Position numbers and translations under genes: made by a program. Source: VRUE01 sp963695835 (GTDB lineage Bacteria; Actinomycetota; Thermoleophilia; Solirubrobacterales; 70-9). From it: a stretch of DNA of 64,000 bases. The stretch is from assembly GCA_963695835.1 (NCBI GenBank), contig CAVOHR010000001.1, positions 496,001-560,000 of the forward strand. Reading direction: 5' to 3'. Below, piece after piece: positions 40,895 through 48,924 of this stretch (position 1 is the first letter of the stretch; each line of letters begins with the position of its first letter). The notes beneath the pieces are model-generated. The model was not told the origin of the DNA, ran no database searches, and was given only the letters and a program-made list of their open reading frames with translations.

Positions 40895-41000
40895 GCAGCT
40901 CGCGCAGCCCGCGGCGACGCAGCATCGCCTGCGCGATCTGTGCCGGCTCGGGCCGGTAGCCGCCCGCCTCGATCAAGGTCTTCAGCTGTCGCCGCTCCAT
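40821..41000 (-). CDS. Small FlgM-like protein, antisense to the thiL 3' end
   Basis: 59 codons from ATG 41000 to TGA 40823-40821. MERRQLKTLIEAGGYRPEPA and then QIAQAMLRRRGLRELLTG follow the pattern of the C-terminal helices of FlgM-type anti-sigma factors (I-x-x-G-x-Y-x-x-x-x-x-I-A-x-A-M-L). It overlaps thiL by 74 bp in antisense, and those last ~25 codons may be shaped by thiL. No flagellar genes are nearby, so a sigma-28 target is doubtful. Too short for usual ORF callers. Its start lies 145 bp from the divergent response-regulator gene. Confidence 0.5.
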   Translation of the reverse strand: MERRQLKTLIEAGGYRPEPAQIAQAMLRRRGLRELLTGSPAIGEAGRIHRVPASRRQAA

Positions 41001-41144
41001 CTTCGCTTCCTATCGGCGACCCGCCAGGGACCCTTAGTATTTGGTACTCACACATACGTCCACGGATCGCAAATTCCGCCCATCTGCTCACCCTCGCGTC
41101 CGCCATGCGCGAGCCCCGGTGGGAACGGGGATACCCTTCTATCC

Positions 41145-41840
41145 ATGCCGAACGGGTCCACACGGATCCTGCTCGTCGACGACGAGGAGTCGATACAGAC
41201 CCTGCTCGGCTACCCCCTGCGCAAGGACGGCTACTCGGTCACCCCGGCGCTCGACGGGCGCGAAGCGCTGGAGCGCTTCGGCGAGTCCCGCTTCGACCTG
41301 GTGATCCTCGACGTGATGCTGCCGAAGCTCGACGGCGTCGAAGTATGCCGCCAGATGCGCCGGAGCAGCCAGGTGCCGATCATCATGCTGACCGCGAAGG
41401 GCAGCGAGACCGACAAGGTCGCCGGCCTCGAGGTGGGCGCCGACGACTACATCACCAAGCCGTTCTCGATGCGCGAGTTCCGCAGTCGCGTCAAGGCGGC
41501 GCTGCGGCGCTCGCGGATGGCGATCGCGGTGCCCGACGACGAGCCGCTCGAGGTCGGCGAGCTGTGCATCGACCCGGGGCGGCGGCTGGTGACGCTGCAG
41601 GGCAAGGAGGTCGCGGTCACCTACGTCGAGTTCGAGATCCTCAGCTCGCTCGCCCGCTCGCCCGGCCGGGTGCTGACCCGCGAGACCCTGCTCGAGCACG
41701 TCTGGGGCGACTCCGAGTTCCGCGATCCGCGCACCGTCGACGTCCACATCCGCCACCTGCGCGAGAAGCTGGAGAGCGACCCGAAGGAACCGGAGTTCCT
41801 CTTCACCGTGCGTGGAGTCGGCTACCGCTTCCGGGAATGA
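41145..41840 (+). CDS. OmpR/PhoB-family response regulator
   Basis: 231 residues from ATG 41145. The receiver domain has DDEES, phospho-acceptor Asp56 (VILDVMLPKLDG), MLTAKGSE and Lys105 (DDYITKPF). The winged-helix output domain has VTYVEFEILSSLARSPGRVLT and HVWGDSEFRDPRTVDVHIRHL. It is overlapped at its stop (ATGA) by the histidine kinase gene, which is in turn overlapped by an HtrA protease gene. The three form one operon, likely a cell-envelope stress circuit. The target promoters are unknown. Confidence 0.94.
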   Translation: MPNGSTRILLVDDEESIQTLLGYPLRKDGYSVTPALDGREALERFGESRFDLVILDVMLPKLDGVEVCRQMRRSSQVPIIMLTAKGSETDKVAGLEVGADDYITKPFSMREFRSRVKAALRRSRMAIAVPDDEPLEVGELCIDPGRRLVTLQGKEVAVTYVEFEILSSLARSPGRVLTRETLLEHVWGDSEFRDPRTVDVHIRHLREKLESDPKEPEFLFTVRGVGYRFRE

Positions 41841-42892
41841 GGAAGCCCCACCTCAATCCGCTCGGCAGCATGATCACCACGGTCTCGCTGGCGATCGGCG
41901 CGGGGACCGCGGTCATCATCTACGTCTGGGTGGTGGCGATCGCCGGCCACGAGAAGGCGGCCGCCTCGATCGTCGTCGGCGGCCTGCTCGCGATGCTGCT
42001 CGCGCTGACGATCGGCTTCTACTTCGCCCGGCTCGTCGCCAAGCGCGTACGGCAGATCGAGGACGCCGCCCGCAAGATCGCCGACGGCGATTTCGCGACC
42101 CAGATCCCGGTCGACAATTCCGGCCAGCTCGGCCAGCTCGCCCGCACCTTCAACGAGATGCAGCGGCGGCTCGCCGAGCTCGACAGCGCCCGCAAGAAGT
42201 TCATCGCCAACGCCTCGCACGAGCTGCGCACGCCGATCTTCAGCCTCGGCGGCTTCATCGAGCTACTCGAGGAGGAGGACCCGAGCCCCGAGGAGCGGGC
42301 CGAGTTCGTGCGGACGATGCGCGAGCAGATCGAGCGCCTGACCAAGCTCACCTCCGACCTGCTCAAGCTCTCCCAGCTCGACGCCGGCGGAGTCGTCCTG
42401 AAGACACGCATCATCGACCTCAGCTCGCTGGCGCGTGACGTGGCGCGCGAGTTCGGCCCGCGCGCGGACCTCCGCGGCTCGCGGCTCGAACTGCGCACAC
42501 CCGAGCGCCCGGTGCAAACCCTCGCGGACCCGGGTCGGGTGCGGCAGATCATCCGTATCCTGCTCGATAACGCCCTCACCCACACCCCGGAGGGCACCAG
42601 CGTCACCGTGACCACCTACACCGTCGACCGCCGCGCCGAGCTGACCGTCTCCGATGACGGCCCGGGCATCCCCCAGCGCGTCCAGGGGCGTGTCTTCGAG
42701 CGCTTCTACACCGCCGACTCCTCGGGCGGATCCGGCCTCGGGCTGGCGATCGCCTACGAGCTGGCACAGCGCATGGAGGGCCGTGTCGCGATCTCCTCCA
42801 GCCGCCGCTTCACCGCCTTCACGCTCGATATGCCGCCGCCGGCGCCGGCGGATCCGCCGCCGCAGGCGAGTCCCGCGAAGGCGACGGCGTGA
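41837..42892 (+). CDS. Membrane sensor histidine kinase (HAMP type)
   Basis: 351 residues from ATG 41837. There are two membrane helices with almost no extracytoplasmic loop (SLAIGAGTAVIIYVWVVAIAG, IVVGGLLAMLLALTIGFYF), then HAMP (RQIEDAARKIADGDFATQIP). The H-box NASHELRTP has His128, and the N box RILLDNALTHTP, D box SDDGPGIP and G box GGSGLGLAIAYELA complete the kinase. The C-terminus is Pro-rich. The very short loop suggests it senses events in or near the membrane. Cognate regulator directly upstream; HtrA lipoprotein directly downstream. Confidence 0.93.
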   Translation: MRKPHLNPLGSMITTVSLAIGAGTAVIIYVWVVAIAGHEKAAASIVVGGLLAMLLALTIGFYFARLVAKRVRQIEDAARKIADGDFATQIPVDNSGQLGQLARTFNEMQRRLAELDSARKKFIANASHELRTPIFSLGGFIELLEEEDPSPEERAEFVRTMREQIERLTKLTSDLLKLSQLDAGGVVLKTRIIDLSSLARDVAREFGPRADLRGSRLELRTPERPVQTLADPGRVRQIIRILLDNALTHTPEGTSVTVTTYTVDRRAELTVSDDGPGIPQRVQGRVFERFYTADSSGGSGLGLAIAYELAQRMEGRVAISSSRRFTAFTLDMPPPAPADPPPQASPAKATA

Positions 42893-44037
42893 GCCGCCGG
42901 GCGGCCGCCCCGCTGGTGCTGGCGGGGCTGCTCGCGGCGCTGCTCGCCGGCTGCGGCGGCAGCGCAGGGGACTCGCCGGCGTCGGGCACGGCGGAAGCGG
43001 CGAAGACGACGACGCAGGTCGTGGTCCAGACCGCCGAAACCGGCTTCGACGCGAGCAAGGTCTACCGCGAGGCCTCGCCCGGCGTGGTCACGATCCGCTC
43101 GATCTTCGACAGCGGCGGCGCCGAAGGCTCCGGCTTCGTGCTCGACACCGGCGGCCTCGTCGTCACCAACGCCCACGTCGTCACCGACGGCGCAGGCGGC
43201 AGCCGCAAGGAGGCGCAGGCGGTCTACGTCGAGTTCCCCAACCGCAACGTCCTGCGGGCCAGGATCCTCGGCTTCGACCCGTTCGCCGACGTCGCCCTGC
43301 TGGAGGTGAAGTCCCCGGGCTTCGAGCTCCACCCCCTGGAGCTCGGCAACGACGGCGAACTGGTGGTCGGCCAGCCGGTGGCGGCGATCGGCAACCCGTT
43401 CGGCGAGGAAGAGTCGCTCTCGGTCGGCGTCGTCTCGGCGATCGACCGCTCGGTCAGCTCGCTCACCCAGTTCCAGATCGAGGGGGCGATCCAGACCGAC
43501 GCCTCGATCAACCCCGGCAACTCGGGCGGCCCGCTGCTCGACGCCGGCGCCCGGGTGATCGGCATCAACCAGCAGATCGAGACCAGCTCCGGCGCCAACG
43601 ACGGCGTCGGCTTCGCGATCCCGATCTCGGCGGTGAAGCGCTCGCTCGCCCAGCTGAAGGAGAAGGGCGAAGCCGAGTACGCCTACATCGGCGTCTCCAC
43701 CCAGGCCCTCTACCCGCAGCTTGCCCGGAAGCTCGGGCTCGACGCCGAGTTCGGCGGCCTGATCGCCGAAGTCGTGCCGGGCGGCCCGGCCGACAAGGCG
43801 GGCCTCGAGGGCGGCGACGAAAAGCTCGACTTCCAGGGGGTTCCCTACCGGGCGGGCGGCGACACGATCCTCGCCGTCGACGGCCGCGAGGTCGTCCGCC
43901 CCGACGACCTCGCCCGCTACATCGCCGACTTCCCGCCGGGCCACCAGGTGACGCTCGAAATCCTCCACGCGGACAACAGCGGGGACAGCGTCCAGGTCAC
44001 GCTCGGCATGCGGCCGGCGCCGGGTTCGAGCGGCTGA
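42889..44037 (+). CDS. HtrA/DegP-like S1C serine protease lipoprotein with PDZ domain
   Basis: 382 residues from GTG 42889 (GTGA overlap with the kinase gene). Signal and lipobox LLAALLAGC (Cys22). The catalytic triad is visible: His96 (TNAHVV), Asp134 (DPFADVALL), Ser212 (NPGNSGGPLL). One PDZ domain follows (AYIGVSTQALYP, GGLIAEVVPGGPADKAGLEGG, VDGREVVRPDDL). It degrades or refolds damaged envelope proteins on the outer face of the membrane. The operon with a two-component system suggests stress control and feedback. Confidence 0.94.
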   Translation: MSRRAAAPLVLAGLLAALLAGCGGSAGDSPASGTAEAAKTTTQVVVQTAETGFDASKVYREASPGVVTIRSIFDSGGAEGSGFVLDTGGLVVTNAHVVTDGAGGSRKEAQAVYVEFPNRNVLRARILGFDPFADVALLEVKSPGFELHPLELGNDGELVVGQPVAAIGNPFGEEESLSVGVVSAIDRSVSSLTQFQIEGAIQTDASINPGNSGGPLLDAGARVIGINQQIETSSGANDGVGFAIPISAVKRSLAQLKEKGEAEYAYIGVSTQALYPQLARKLGLDAEFGGLIAEVVPGGPADKAGLEGGDEKLDFQGVPYRAGGDTILAVDGREVVRPDDLARYIADFPPGHQVTLEILHADNSGDSVQVTLGMRPAPGSSG

Positions 44038-44085
44038 GTCGGACCGCCCCGCCGCCCGGCCGCGCCAGCCTGTAGAAATCCGCCG

Positions 44086-45333
44086 GTGCTTCAAGAAGTC
44101 ACCCTCGGCCAGAAGTCCCTCTCCGACTACACCCACATCGCCGGCAAGGCGCTGGCCGAGCAGATCCGCGAGCTGGCCAAGCCGCTGCAGGGGCAGCGCA
44201 TCCTGCACGTCAGCGCGACCGCCTTCGGCGGCGGCGTCTCGGAGATCCTCTACACGCTGGTGCCGCTGATGCGCGACGCCGGGCTCGACGCCCACTGGCA
44301 CGTCATCTACGGAAAGGAAGAGTTCTACAACGCGACCAAGCTGCTGCACAACTCCCTACAGGGCTCCGAGCAGACGCTGACCGACGAGCAGTGGGCGCTG
44401 TTCGACGAGGTCAACGCGCTCAACGCCGAGGACCTGCACGGCGGCTGGGACACGATCATCGTCCACGACCCGCAGCCGATCGGTCTGCGCCGCGGCGCGC
44501 CGGAGAAGAGCCGCAACTGGGTCTGGCGCTGCCACATCGACCTCTCCGAGCCCAACCCGGCGCCGATCGCCCGCCTGCAGCCGCTGATCGAGGAATACGA
44601 CGCGACCGTCTGGCACATGCCGACCTACGTCCCGGCCGGGGTCGACGGCGCCGACGGGGTGCGGATCGTGCCGCCGGCGATCGACCCGCTCTCGCCGAAG
44701 AACATGGCGTTCTCCCCCGACGACGCCTCCTTCGTCTGCCACCAGTTCGGGATCGACGTCGACCGGCCGCTGCTCACCCAGGTCTCCCGCTTCGACCCCT
44801 GGAAGGACCCGATCGGCGTGATCGACGCCTACCGGGCGGTGACCGAGCGGCTGCCCGACGTACAGCTGGCGCTGGTCGGCTCGATGGCCAGCGACGACCC
44901 GGAGGGCTGGGAGTTCTTCCAGCAGACGGTCGAATACGCCGACAGCGACCCCGACATCAAGATCCTCAACAACCTCAACAACGTCGGCGCGATCGAGGTC
45001 AACGCCTTCCAGTCGCAATCGGACGTCTGCCTGCAGAAGTCGATCCGCGAGGGCTTCGGGCTGACCGTCACCGAGGCGCTCTGGAAGGGGCGGCCGACGG
45101 TCGCCGGCAACGTCGGCGGCATCCCCCTGCAGATCGAGGACGGCCTTTCCGGCTACCTGGTCGACTCGCCGCAGCAGTGCGCCGAGCGCTGCCTGGAGAT
45201 CCTCGCCGATCCCGAGCTGGGCAAGCGCTTGGGCCGCAACGGCAAGGAACACGCCCGGCGCGAGTTCCTCTCGCCGCGCCTGCTGCGCGACTGGCTCGAG
45301 CTGTTCACCGAGCTCGACGGCACGTCGGGGTAA
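44086..45333 (+). CDS. treT: Trehalose glycosyltransferring synthase-like GT4 enzyme
   Basis: 415 residues from GTG 44086. GRILHVSATAFGGGVSEIL-type N-terminus (VSATAFGGGVSEIL), DAHWHVIYGKEEFYNATK, IVHDPQPIGL, WRCHIDLSEPN and the GT-B C-terminal donor site QKSIREGFGLTVTEALWKG are typical of TreT. TreT makes trehalose from NDP-glucose and glucose, reversibly, in the cytoplasm. The otsA-like gene follows 9 bp downstream; together they form a compatible-solute operon. Both length and motifs fit the family. Confidence 0.9.
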   Translation: MLQEVTLGQKSLSDYTHIAGKALAEQIRELAKPLQGQRILHVSATAFGGGVSEILYTLVPLMRDAGLDAHWHVIYGKEEFYNATKLLHNSLQGSEQTLTDEQWALFDEVNALNAEDLHGGWDTIIVHDPQPIGLRRGAPEKSRNWVWRCHIDLSEPNPAPIARLQPLIEEYDATVWHMPTYVPAGVDGADGVRIVPPAIDPLSPKNMAFSPDDASFVCHQFGIDVDRPLLTQVSRFDPWKDPIGVIDAYRAVTERLPDVQLALVGSMASDDPEGWEFFQQTVEYADSDPDIKILNNLNNVGAIEVNAFQSQSDVCLQKSIREGFGLTVTEALWKGRPTVAGNVGGIPLQIEDGLSGYLVDSPQQCAERCLEILADPELGKRLGRNGKEHARREFLSPRLLRDWLELFTELDGTSG

Positions 45334-45342
45334 GGTCAGCGT

Positions 45343-46809
45343 GTGCCCGGTGAAGCCGATCCGCTGATCATCGTCTCCAACCGCGGCCCCGCCCAGTTCG
45401 AGCGCGACGAGACCGGCGAGCGGACCGTGCGGCGCGGTGGCGGCGGGCTGGTGACCGCGCTCTCCGGGCTGGTCTCCCACCGCGAGGCGCTGTGGATCGC
45501 CTCGGCGATGACCGACGAGGACGTCGCCGTCTCCGAGGAGGAGGGCGGCCCGGTCGAGCTGTCGATCGACGGGATCGACTACCGGGTGCTGCTGGTCGAG
45601 AGCGACCCGGAAGCCTACGACCGCTTCTACAACACGATCGCCAACCCGATCCTCTGGTTCATCCAGCACTACCTCTGGGACCTCTCCAACGCGCCCGACA
45701 TCCGCCAGGAGGAGCTCGACGCCTGGGACTACGGCTACCAGGCGGTCAACCGCGACATCGCCCGCGCCGTGCTGGGGCAGATCGAGGACCGCGAGCGGCC
45801 GCTGGTGATGCTGCACGACTACCACCTCTACACCGCCCCGGGGATGATCCGCGCCCAGCGGCCCGACGCCTTCCTCCACCACTTCGTCCACATCCCCTGG
45901 GCGCAGCCGGACAGCTGGCGGGTGCTGCCGGGGCGGATCCGCGAGGCGATCTTCCGCGGCATGCTCGCCAACGACATCATCGGCTTCCACACCCACGCCC
46001 ACTGCATGAACTTCCTCCGCTGCTGCGACGAACTGCTGGAGGCCGACGTCGACTACGAGCAGGTCGTCGTCCGCCATGCGGGCGGCGAGACCCGGGCGCG
46101 GGCCTACCCGCTCTCGATCGACGCCGAACGGCTGCGGCGGGTGGCGGAAACCGCCGAGGTCGCCGAGTACGAGCGCGAGGTGCAGCGGCGGCGGCGCGAG
46201 CACCTGATCCTCCGCGTCGACCGCGCCGACCTGTCGAAGAACGTGCTGCGCGGCTTCACCGCCTTCGACGTCTTCCTCCAGCAGCACCCCGAGTTCCGCG
46301 AGAAGGTGACCTTCATCGCCCACCTGCAGCCCTCGCGCCAGGACGTGCCCGAGTACGCCGAGTACCTGGAGCGGATCGACGCCCTGGCCGCGGTCGTCAA
46401 CCACCGCCACGGGACCACCGACTGGATGCCGATCGACCTGAAGATCTACGAGAACTTCCCCGAGGCGGTCGCCCGCTACAAGCACTTCGACCTGCTGATG
46501 GTCAACTCGATCTTCGACGGCATGAACCTCGTCGCCAAGGAGGCGCCGGCTGTCAACACCCGCGACGGCGTTCTGATGCTCTCCGAGAACACCGGCTCGC
46601 ACGAGGAGCTGGCCGACTGCGCCCTCTCGGTCAACCCGTTCGACATCCAGGAGCAGGCCGACGCGATCTACCGGGCGCTGACGATGGAGCCCGAGGAGCG
46701 GCGGCTGCGGGCGCAGCATCTGAAGGAGATCATCTTCGCGCGGAATCCCGGGGATTGGGTGGACGAGCAGCTGAAGGACATCGCGGAGTTGCGCGAGAGC
46801 GTGGTGTAG
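45343..46809 (+). CDS. otsA: Alpha,alpha-trehalose-phosphate synthase-like GT20 enzyme
   Basis: 488 residues from GTG 45343. The GT20 motifs are LIIVSNRGPAQF, RGGGGLVTALSGLV, MLHDYHLYTAP, HFVHIPWAQPDSWRVLP, IFRGMLANDIIGFHT, HLQPSRQDVPEY, FDGMNLVAKEAP and LSENTGSHEEL. It would form trehalose-6-phosphate from NDP-glucose and glucose-6-phosphate. No OtsB phosphatase gene is adjacent and there is no phosphatase domain, so dephosphorylation must occur elsewhere or the product differs. A perfect hairpin follows the stop directly. Confidence 0.9.
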   Translation: MPGEADPLIIVSNRGPAQFERDETGERTVRRGGGGLVTALSGLVSHREALWIASAMTDEDVAVSEEEGGPVELSIDGIDYRVLLVESDPEAYDRFYNTIANPILWFIQHYLWDLSNAPDIRQEELDAWDYGYQAVNRDIARAVLGQIEDRERPLVMLHDYHLYTAPGMIRAQRPDAFLHHFVHIPWAQPDSWRVLPGRIREAIFRGMLANDIIGFHTHAHCMNFLRCCDELLEADVDYEQVVVRHAGGETRARAYPLSIDAERLRRVAETAEVAEYEREVQRRRREHLILRVDRADLSKNVLRGFTAFDVFLQQHPEFREKVTFIAHLQPSRQDVPEYAEYLERIDALAAVVNHRHGTTDWMPIDLKIYENFPEAVARYKHFDLLMVNSIFDGMNLVAKEAPAVNTRDGVLMLSENTGSHEELADCALSVNPFDIQEQADAIYRALTMEPEERRLRAQHLKEIIFARNPGDWVDEQLKDIAELRESVV

Positions 46810-46838
46810 AGGGGTTGGGGGTGTCCCCCAACCCCTCT
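46808..46838. terminator. Hairpin after treT-otsA
   Basis: Perfect 14-bp stem AGAGGGGTTGGGGG / CCCCCAACCCCTCT with a 3-nt loop, overlapping the otsA stop. A good end-of-operon structure, although no T-run follows. Confidence 0.7.
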
Positions 46839-46888
46839 CCCGACAGCTTCCCGGGGGAGAACTTCGCCGGCCCACAGCTTGAGTACCC

Positions 46889-47344
46889 ATGGGATTGCGC
46901 GTTCGCTGGGTTGCCGCTGGGAAAGGTGCTGCGCTCGTTTTGGGTGGGCTGCTTGCGTTGCAGGTGGTGCCAGCTTTGCTGAAGCCGCCCGAGCCGCCGC
47001 CGCTGCCTGCCGATGTGGGGCTGCCGCGGGTGGTGAAGCCTGTTCAGGCTGTGCCGCAGCTCGGGCGGGTGGTGTCGGGTGGGGGTGTCCGCCGCAGCGC
47101 GAAGTCTGCGGCGGACAGGGTCGGTCCCGCCAAGCGACACCATCCCTCCGCCCGGAGCAGATCGAAGCGCGAGGAGGGCACCCCCACCCGGCGCCAGGAC
47201 CCGCCCGCCCCGGCGCCGGTTCCGGAACCGGCCCCTCCGCCCCCCTCGGCGCCTGCCCCGGAACCGCCACCCGAACCCGCGTCGGCGCCACCGACACCGG
47301 CTCCGGCGCCCGACGATGGATCGATGGAGTTCGCGCCGCGCTGA
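46889..47344 (+). CDS. Pro-rich single-pass membrane protein interrupted by a palindromic element
   Basis: 151 residues from ATG 46889. One hydrophobic helix (GAALVLGGLLALQVVPALL) is followed by LPRVVKPVQAVP and a Pro/Ala-rich extracytoplasmic tail (PAPVPEPAPPPPSAPAPEP). The middle (~62-100, Ser/Arg/Lys-rich) is encoded by a strongly palindromic segment at 47076-47190 and does not look like the rest. No family is recognised. It sits between the trehalose operon and rpsF and may be a minor envelope protein. Real gene likely; function unknown. Confidence 0.6.
   Translation: MGLRVRWVAAGKGAALVLGGLLALQVVPALLKPPEPPPLPADVGLPRVVKPVQAVPQLGRVVSGGGVRRSAKSAADRVGPAKRHHPSARSRSKREEGTPTRRQDPPAPAPVPEPAPPPPSAPAPEPPPEPASAPPTPAPAPDDGSMEFAPR
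47076..47190. repeat. Nested palindromic element inside the Pro-rich gene
   Basis: The outer arms 47076-47087 and 47179-47190 (CGGGTGGGGGTG and complement) are perfect 12-mers. An inner hairpin at 47086-47117 has perfect 12-bp arms (TGTCCGCCGCAG and complement) with an 8-nt loop. The total of 115 bp resembles a small structured mobile element. Confidence 0.65.
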
Positions 47345-47385
47345 ATGGGGCCGCTACCGTGCCGCCGCTATAGTGCGACGCCGTT

Positions 47386-47934
47386 TTGGCCGCGCAGCGC
47401 GAATACGAGCTGGTCCTGATGCTCGACCCCGGGCGGGATGCCCCCGGGCGGGACGCGGTCGCCCAGGAAGCGAAGTCGCAGATCGAGGCCGGCGGGGCCC
47501 TGAAGCACGAGAGCAACTGGGGACTGCGCAAGCTGGCGTATGAGATCGCGCAGCGCAACGAGGCCGACTACCGCTGGTACCGCTTCGAAGCGCCGGCCGA
47601 GCTGCTCGAGCAGCTCAACCACAACCTGCGGATCGCCGAGGGCGTGCTGCGCTTCCGGATCTTCAAAGTCGGCGCCTCGGCGCCGGTGATTGCGCCGCCG
47701 GCGACCAGCGCCCCGGGCCCCGGCGCCTCGCGCGAGCGGCCCGCCGCCACCCAGGCCGAGGGCGCCGCCGAGTCCGAGTCCGAGTCCGCGCCGGAGCCTG
47801 CCGCAGCCGAGCCCGAGCCCGCCGAGGCAGCCGCTCCCACGGCCGTCGCCGAGCCTGCCGCGGAGGCCGCGCCCGCGGCTCCCGAGCCGCCCGCCGAGGG
47901 CGGCGAGGACGAGCCCGCCCCCGGCGACGAGTAG
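47386..47934 (+). CDS. rpsF: 30S ribosomal protein S6 with long low-complexity tail
   Basis: 182 residues from TTG 47386. The S6 core is ~100 residues: REYELVLMLDPG, GALKHESNWGLRKLAYEIAQ, NEADYRWYRFEAP and HNLRIAEGVLRFRIFKV. The remaining ~80 residues are Ala/Pro/Glu-rich, as in some actinobacterial S6 proteins but unusually long. S6 binds S18, whose gene is in the same block. Order rpsF-ssb-rpsR-rplI is canonical. Confidence 0.92.
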   Translation: MAAQREYELVLMLDPGRDAPGRDAVAQEAKSQIEAGGALKHESNWGLRKLAYEIAQRNEADYRWYRFEAPAELLEQLNHNLRIAEGVLRFRIFKVGASAPVIAPPATSAPGPGASRERPAATQAEGAAESESESAPEPAAAEPEPAEAAAPTAVAEPAAEAAPAAPEPPAEGGEDEPAPGDE

Positions 47935-48031
47935 CGGTCTTTTCGCGCAGATTCCGCCTTCGGGGGGGAGAGTTTCGCCGCCTGCGCTCTTAGACTGGTA
48001 CCTCGACAAACGATCTGGAGGAGTGAGAGCC

Positions 48032-48511
48032 GTGGCGGCTTCGAACATCAACGTGGTGGTCATCACCGGGAACCTGACCCGCGATCCGGAGTTGCGCAGC
48101 ACGCCGGGCGGCACCTCCGTCTGCAAGCTGCGGGTGGCGGTCAACAGCCGGCGCAAGGACGGGCAGACCGGCGAATGGGTCGACAAGCCCAACTACTTCG
48201 ATGTCACCGTCTGGGGCGCGCAGGGCGCGAACTGCGCCAACTACCTCTCCAAGGGCCGCCCGGTGGCGGTCGAAGGCCGGCTCGACTGGCGCGAGTGGGA
48301 GGGCAAAGAGGGCGGCAAACGGCAGAGCGTCGAAATCATCGCCAATTCGGTCCAGTTCCTCGGCTCGCGCGACGGCGGCGGCAACAGCAACGGCTTCACC
48401 CCGAGCAGCGACACGCCGGCCGACACCTCCGACTTCGAGGGCGCCCCGGCAGGTGCGGGCGCCGGGGCTGGTGGAGGCGGAGGCGGCGCCGACGACGACA
48501 TTCCCTTCTGA
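48032..48511 (+). CDS. ssb: Single-stranded DNA-binding protein
   Basis: 159 residues from GTG 48032, with GGAGGAG about 10 bp upstream. The OB fold reads INVVVITGNLTRDPELRSTP, CKLRVAVNSRR, YFDVTVWGAQGANCANYL and GRPVAVEGRLDWREW. A Gly/Ala-rich linker leads to the acidic tip DDDIPF that recruits partner proteins. It coats single-stranded DNA in replication and repair. It is flanked by rpsF and, after a 142-bp gap holding an inverted repeat, rpsR. Confidence 0.94.
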   Translation: MAASNINVVVITGNLTRDPELRSTPGGTSVCKLRVAVNSRRKDGQTGEWVDKPNYFDVTVWGAQGANCANYLSKGRPVAVEGRLDWREWEGKEGGKRQSVEIIANSVQFLGSRDGGGNSNGFTPSSDTPADTSDFEGAPAGAGAGAGGGGGGADDDIPF

Positions 48512-48512
48512 C

Positions 48513-48633
48513 GAGTCGCGCCCAGGCGCCGCCAGGCAAGAACGCAGGGAGGCCGGCAAGGGGAGCGCACTCAAGTGCGTGACCCGCAGCCGGCCGACTG
48601 AGGACGCCGCATGGCGGCGCCTGGGCGCGACTC
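48513..48633. repeat. Intergenic structured element with perfect 22-bp inverted repeats (ssb-rpsR)
   Basis: The arms 48513-48534 and 48612-48633 are exact complements of 22 bp. Inside are GCGCACT-CA-AGTGCGT and AGGCCGGCAA ... GCAGCCGGCC pairings, so most of the 121 bp can fold. It begins 2 bp after the ssb stop and ends 20 bp before rpsR. It could be a small non-autonomous element or a regulatory RNA structure for S18. Confidence 0.75.
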
Positions 48634-48653
48634 TGTAGCATCCCGGCTCGCTT

Positions 48654-48920
48654 ATGGCTAGACCCAGAGAGAGCAGCTCGGCGCCGCCGCGCCGCGGACG
48701 GCGCGGCGCCGACCGGACGCGTCCGCGCAAATACACCCGGATCAACTCCGAGGCGGTCGACTACAAGGACCTGAACCTGCTGCGGCGCTTCCTCTCCGAC
48801 AAGGGGAAGACCCGCGGCAGGCGCGTCACGGGCCTCTCGCGCAAGCACCAGCGACAGCTCTCGGTGGCGGTGAAACGGGCACGCGAGATCGGCCTGCTGC
48901 CCTACGTCGGAGAGCGCTAG
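48654..48920 (+). CDS. rpsR: 30S ribosomal protein S18
   Basis: 88 residues. RKYTRINSEAVDYKDLNLLR, RFLSDKGKTRGRRVTGLSRK and HQRQLSVAVKRAREIGLLPY cover the full S18 fold. The first ~25 residues are Arg/Ser/Pro-rich. It binds S6 and 16S rRNA in the platform of the small subunit. Cys residues that would bind zinc are absent, so it is the zinc-independent form. rplI follows 4 bp downstream. Confidence 0.95.
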   Translation: MARPRESSSAPPRRGRRGADRTRPRKYTRINSEAVDYKDLNLLRRFLSDKGKTRGRRVTGLSRKHQRQLSVAVKRAREIGLLPYVGER

Positions 48921-48924
48921 GCCC

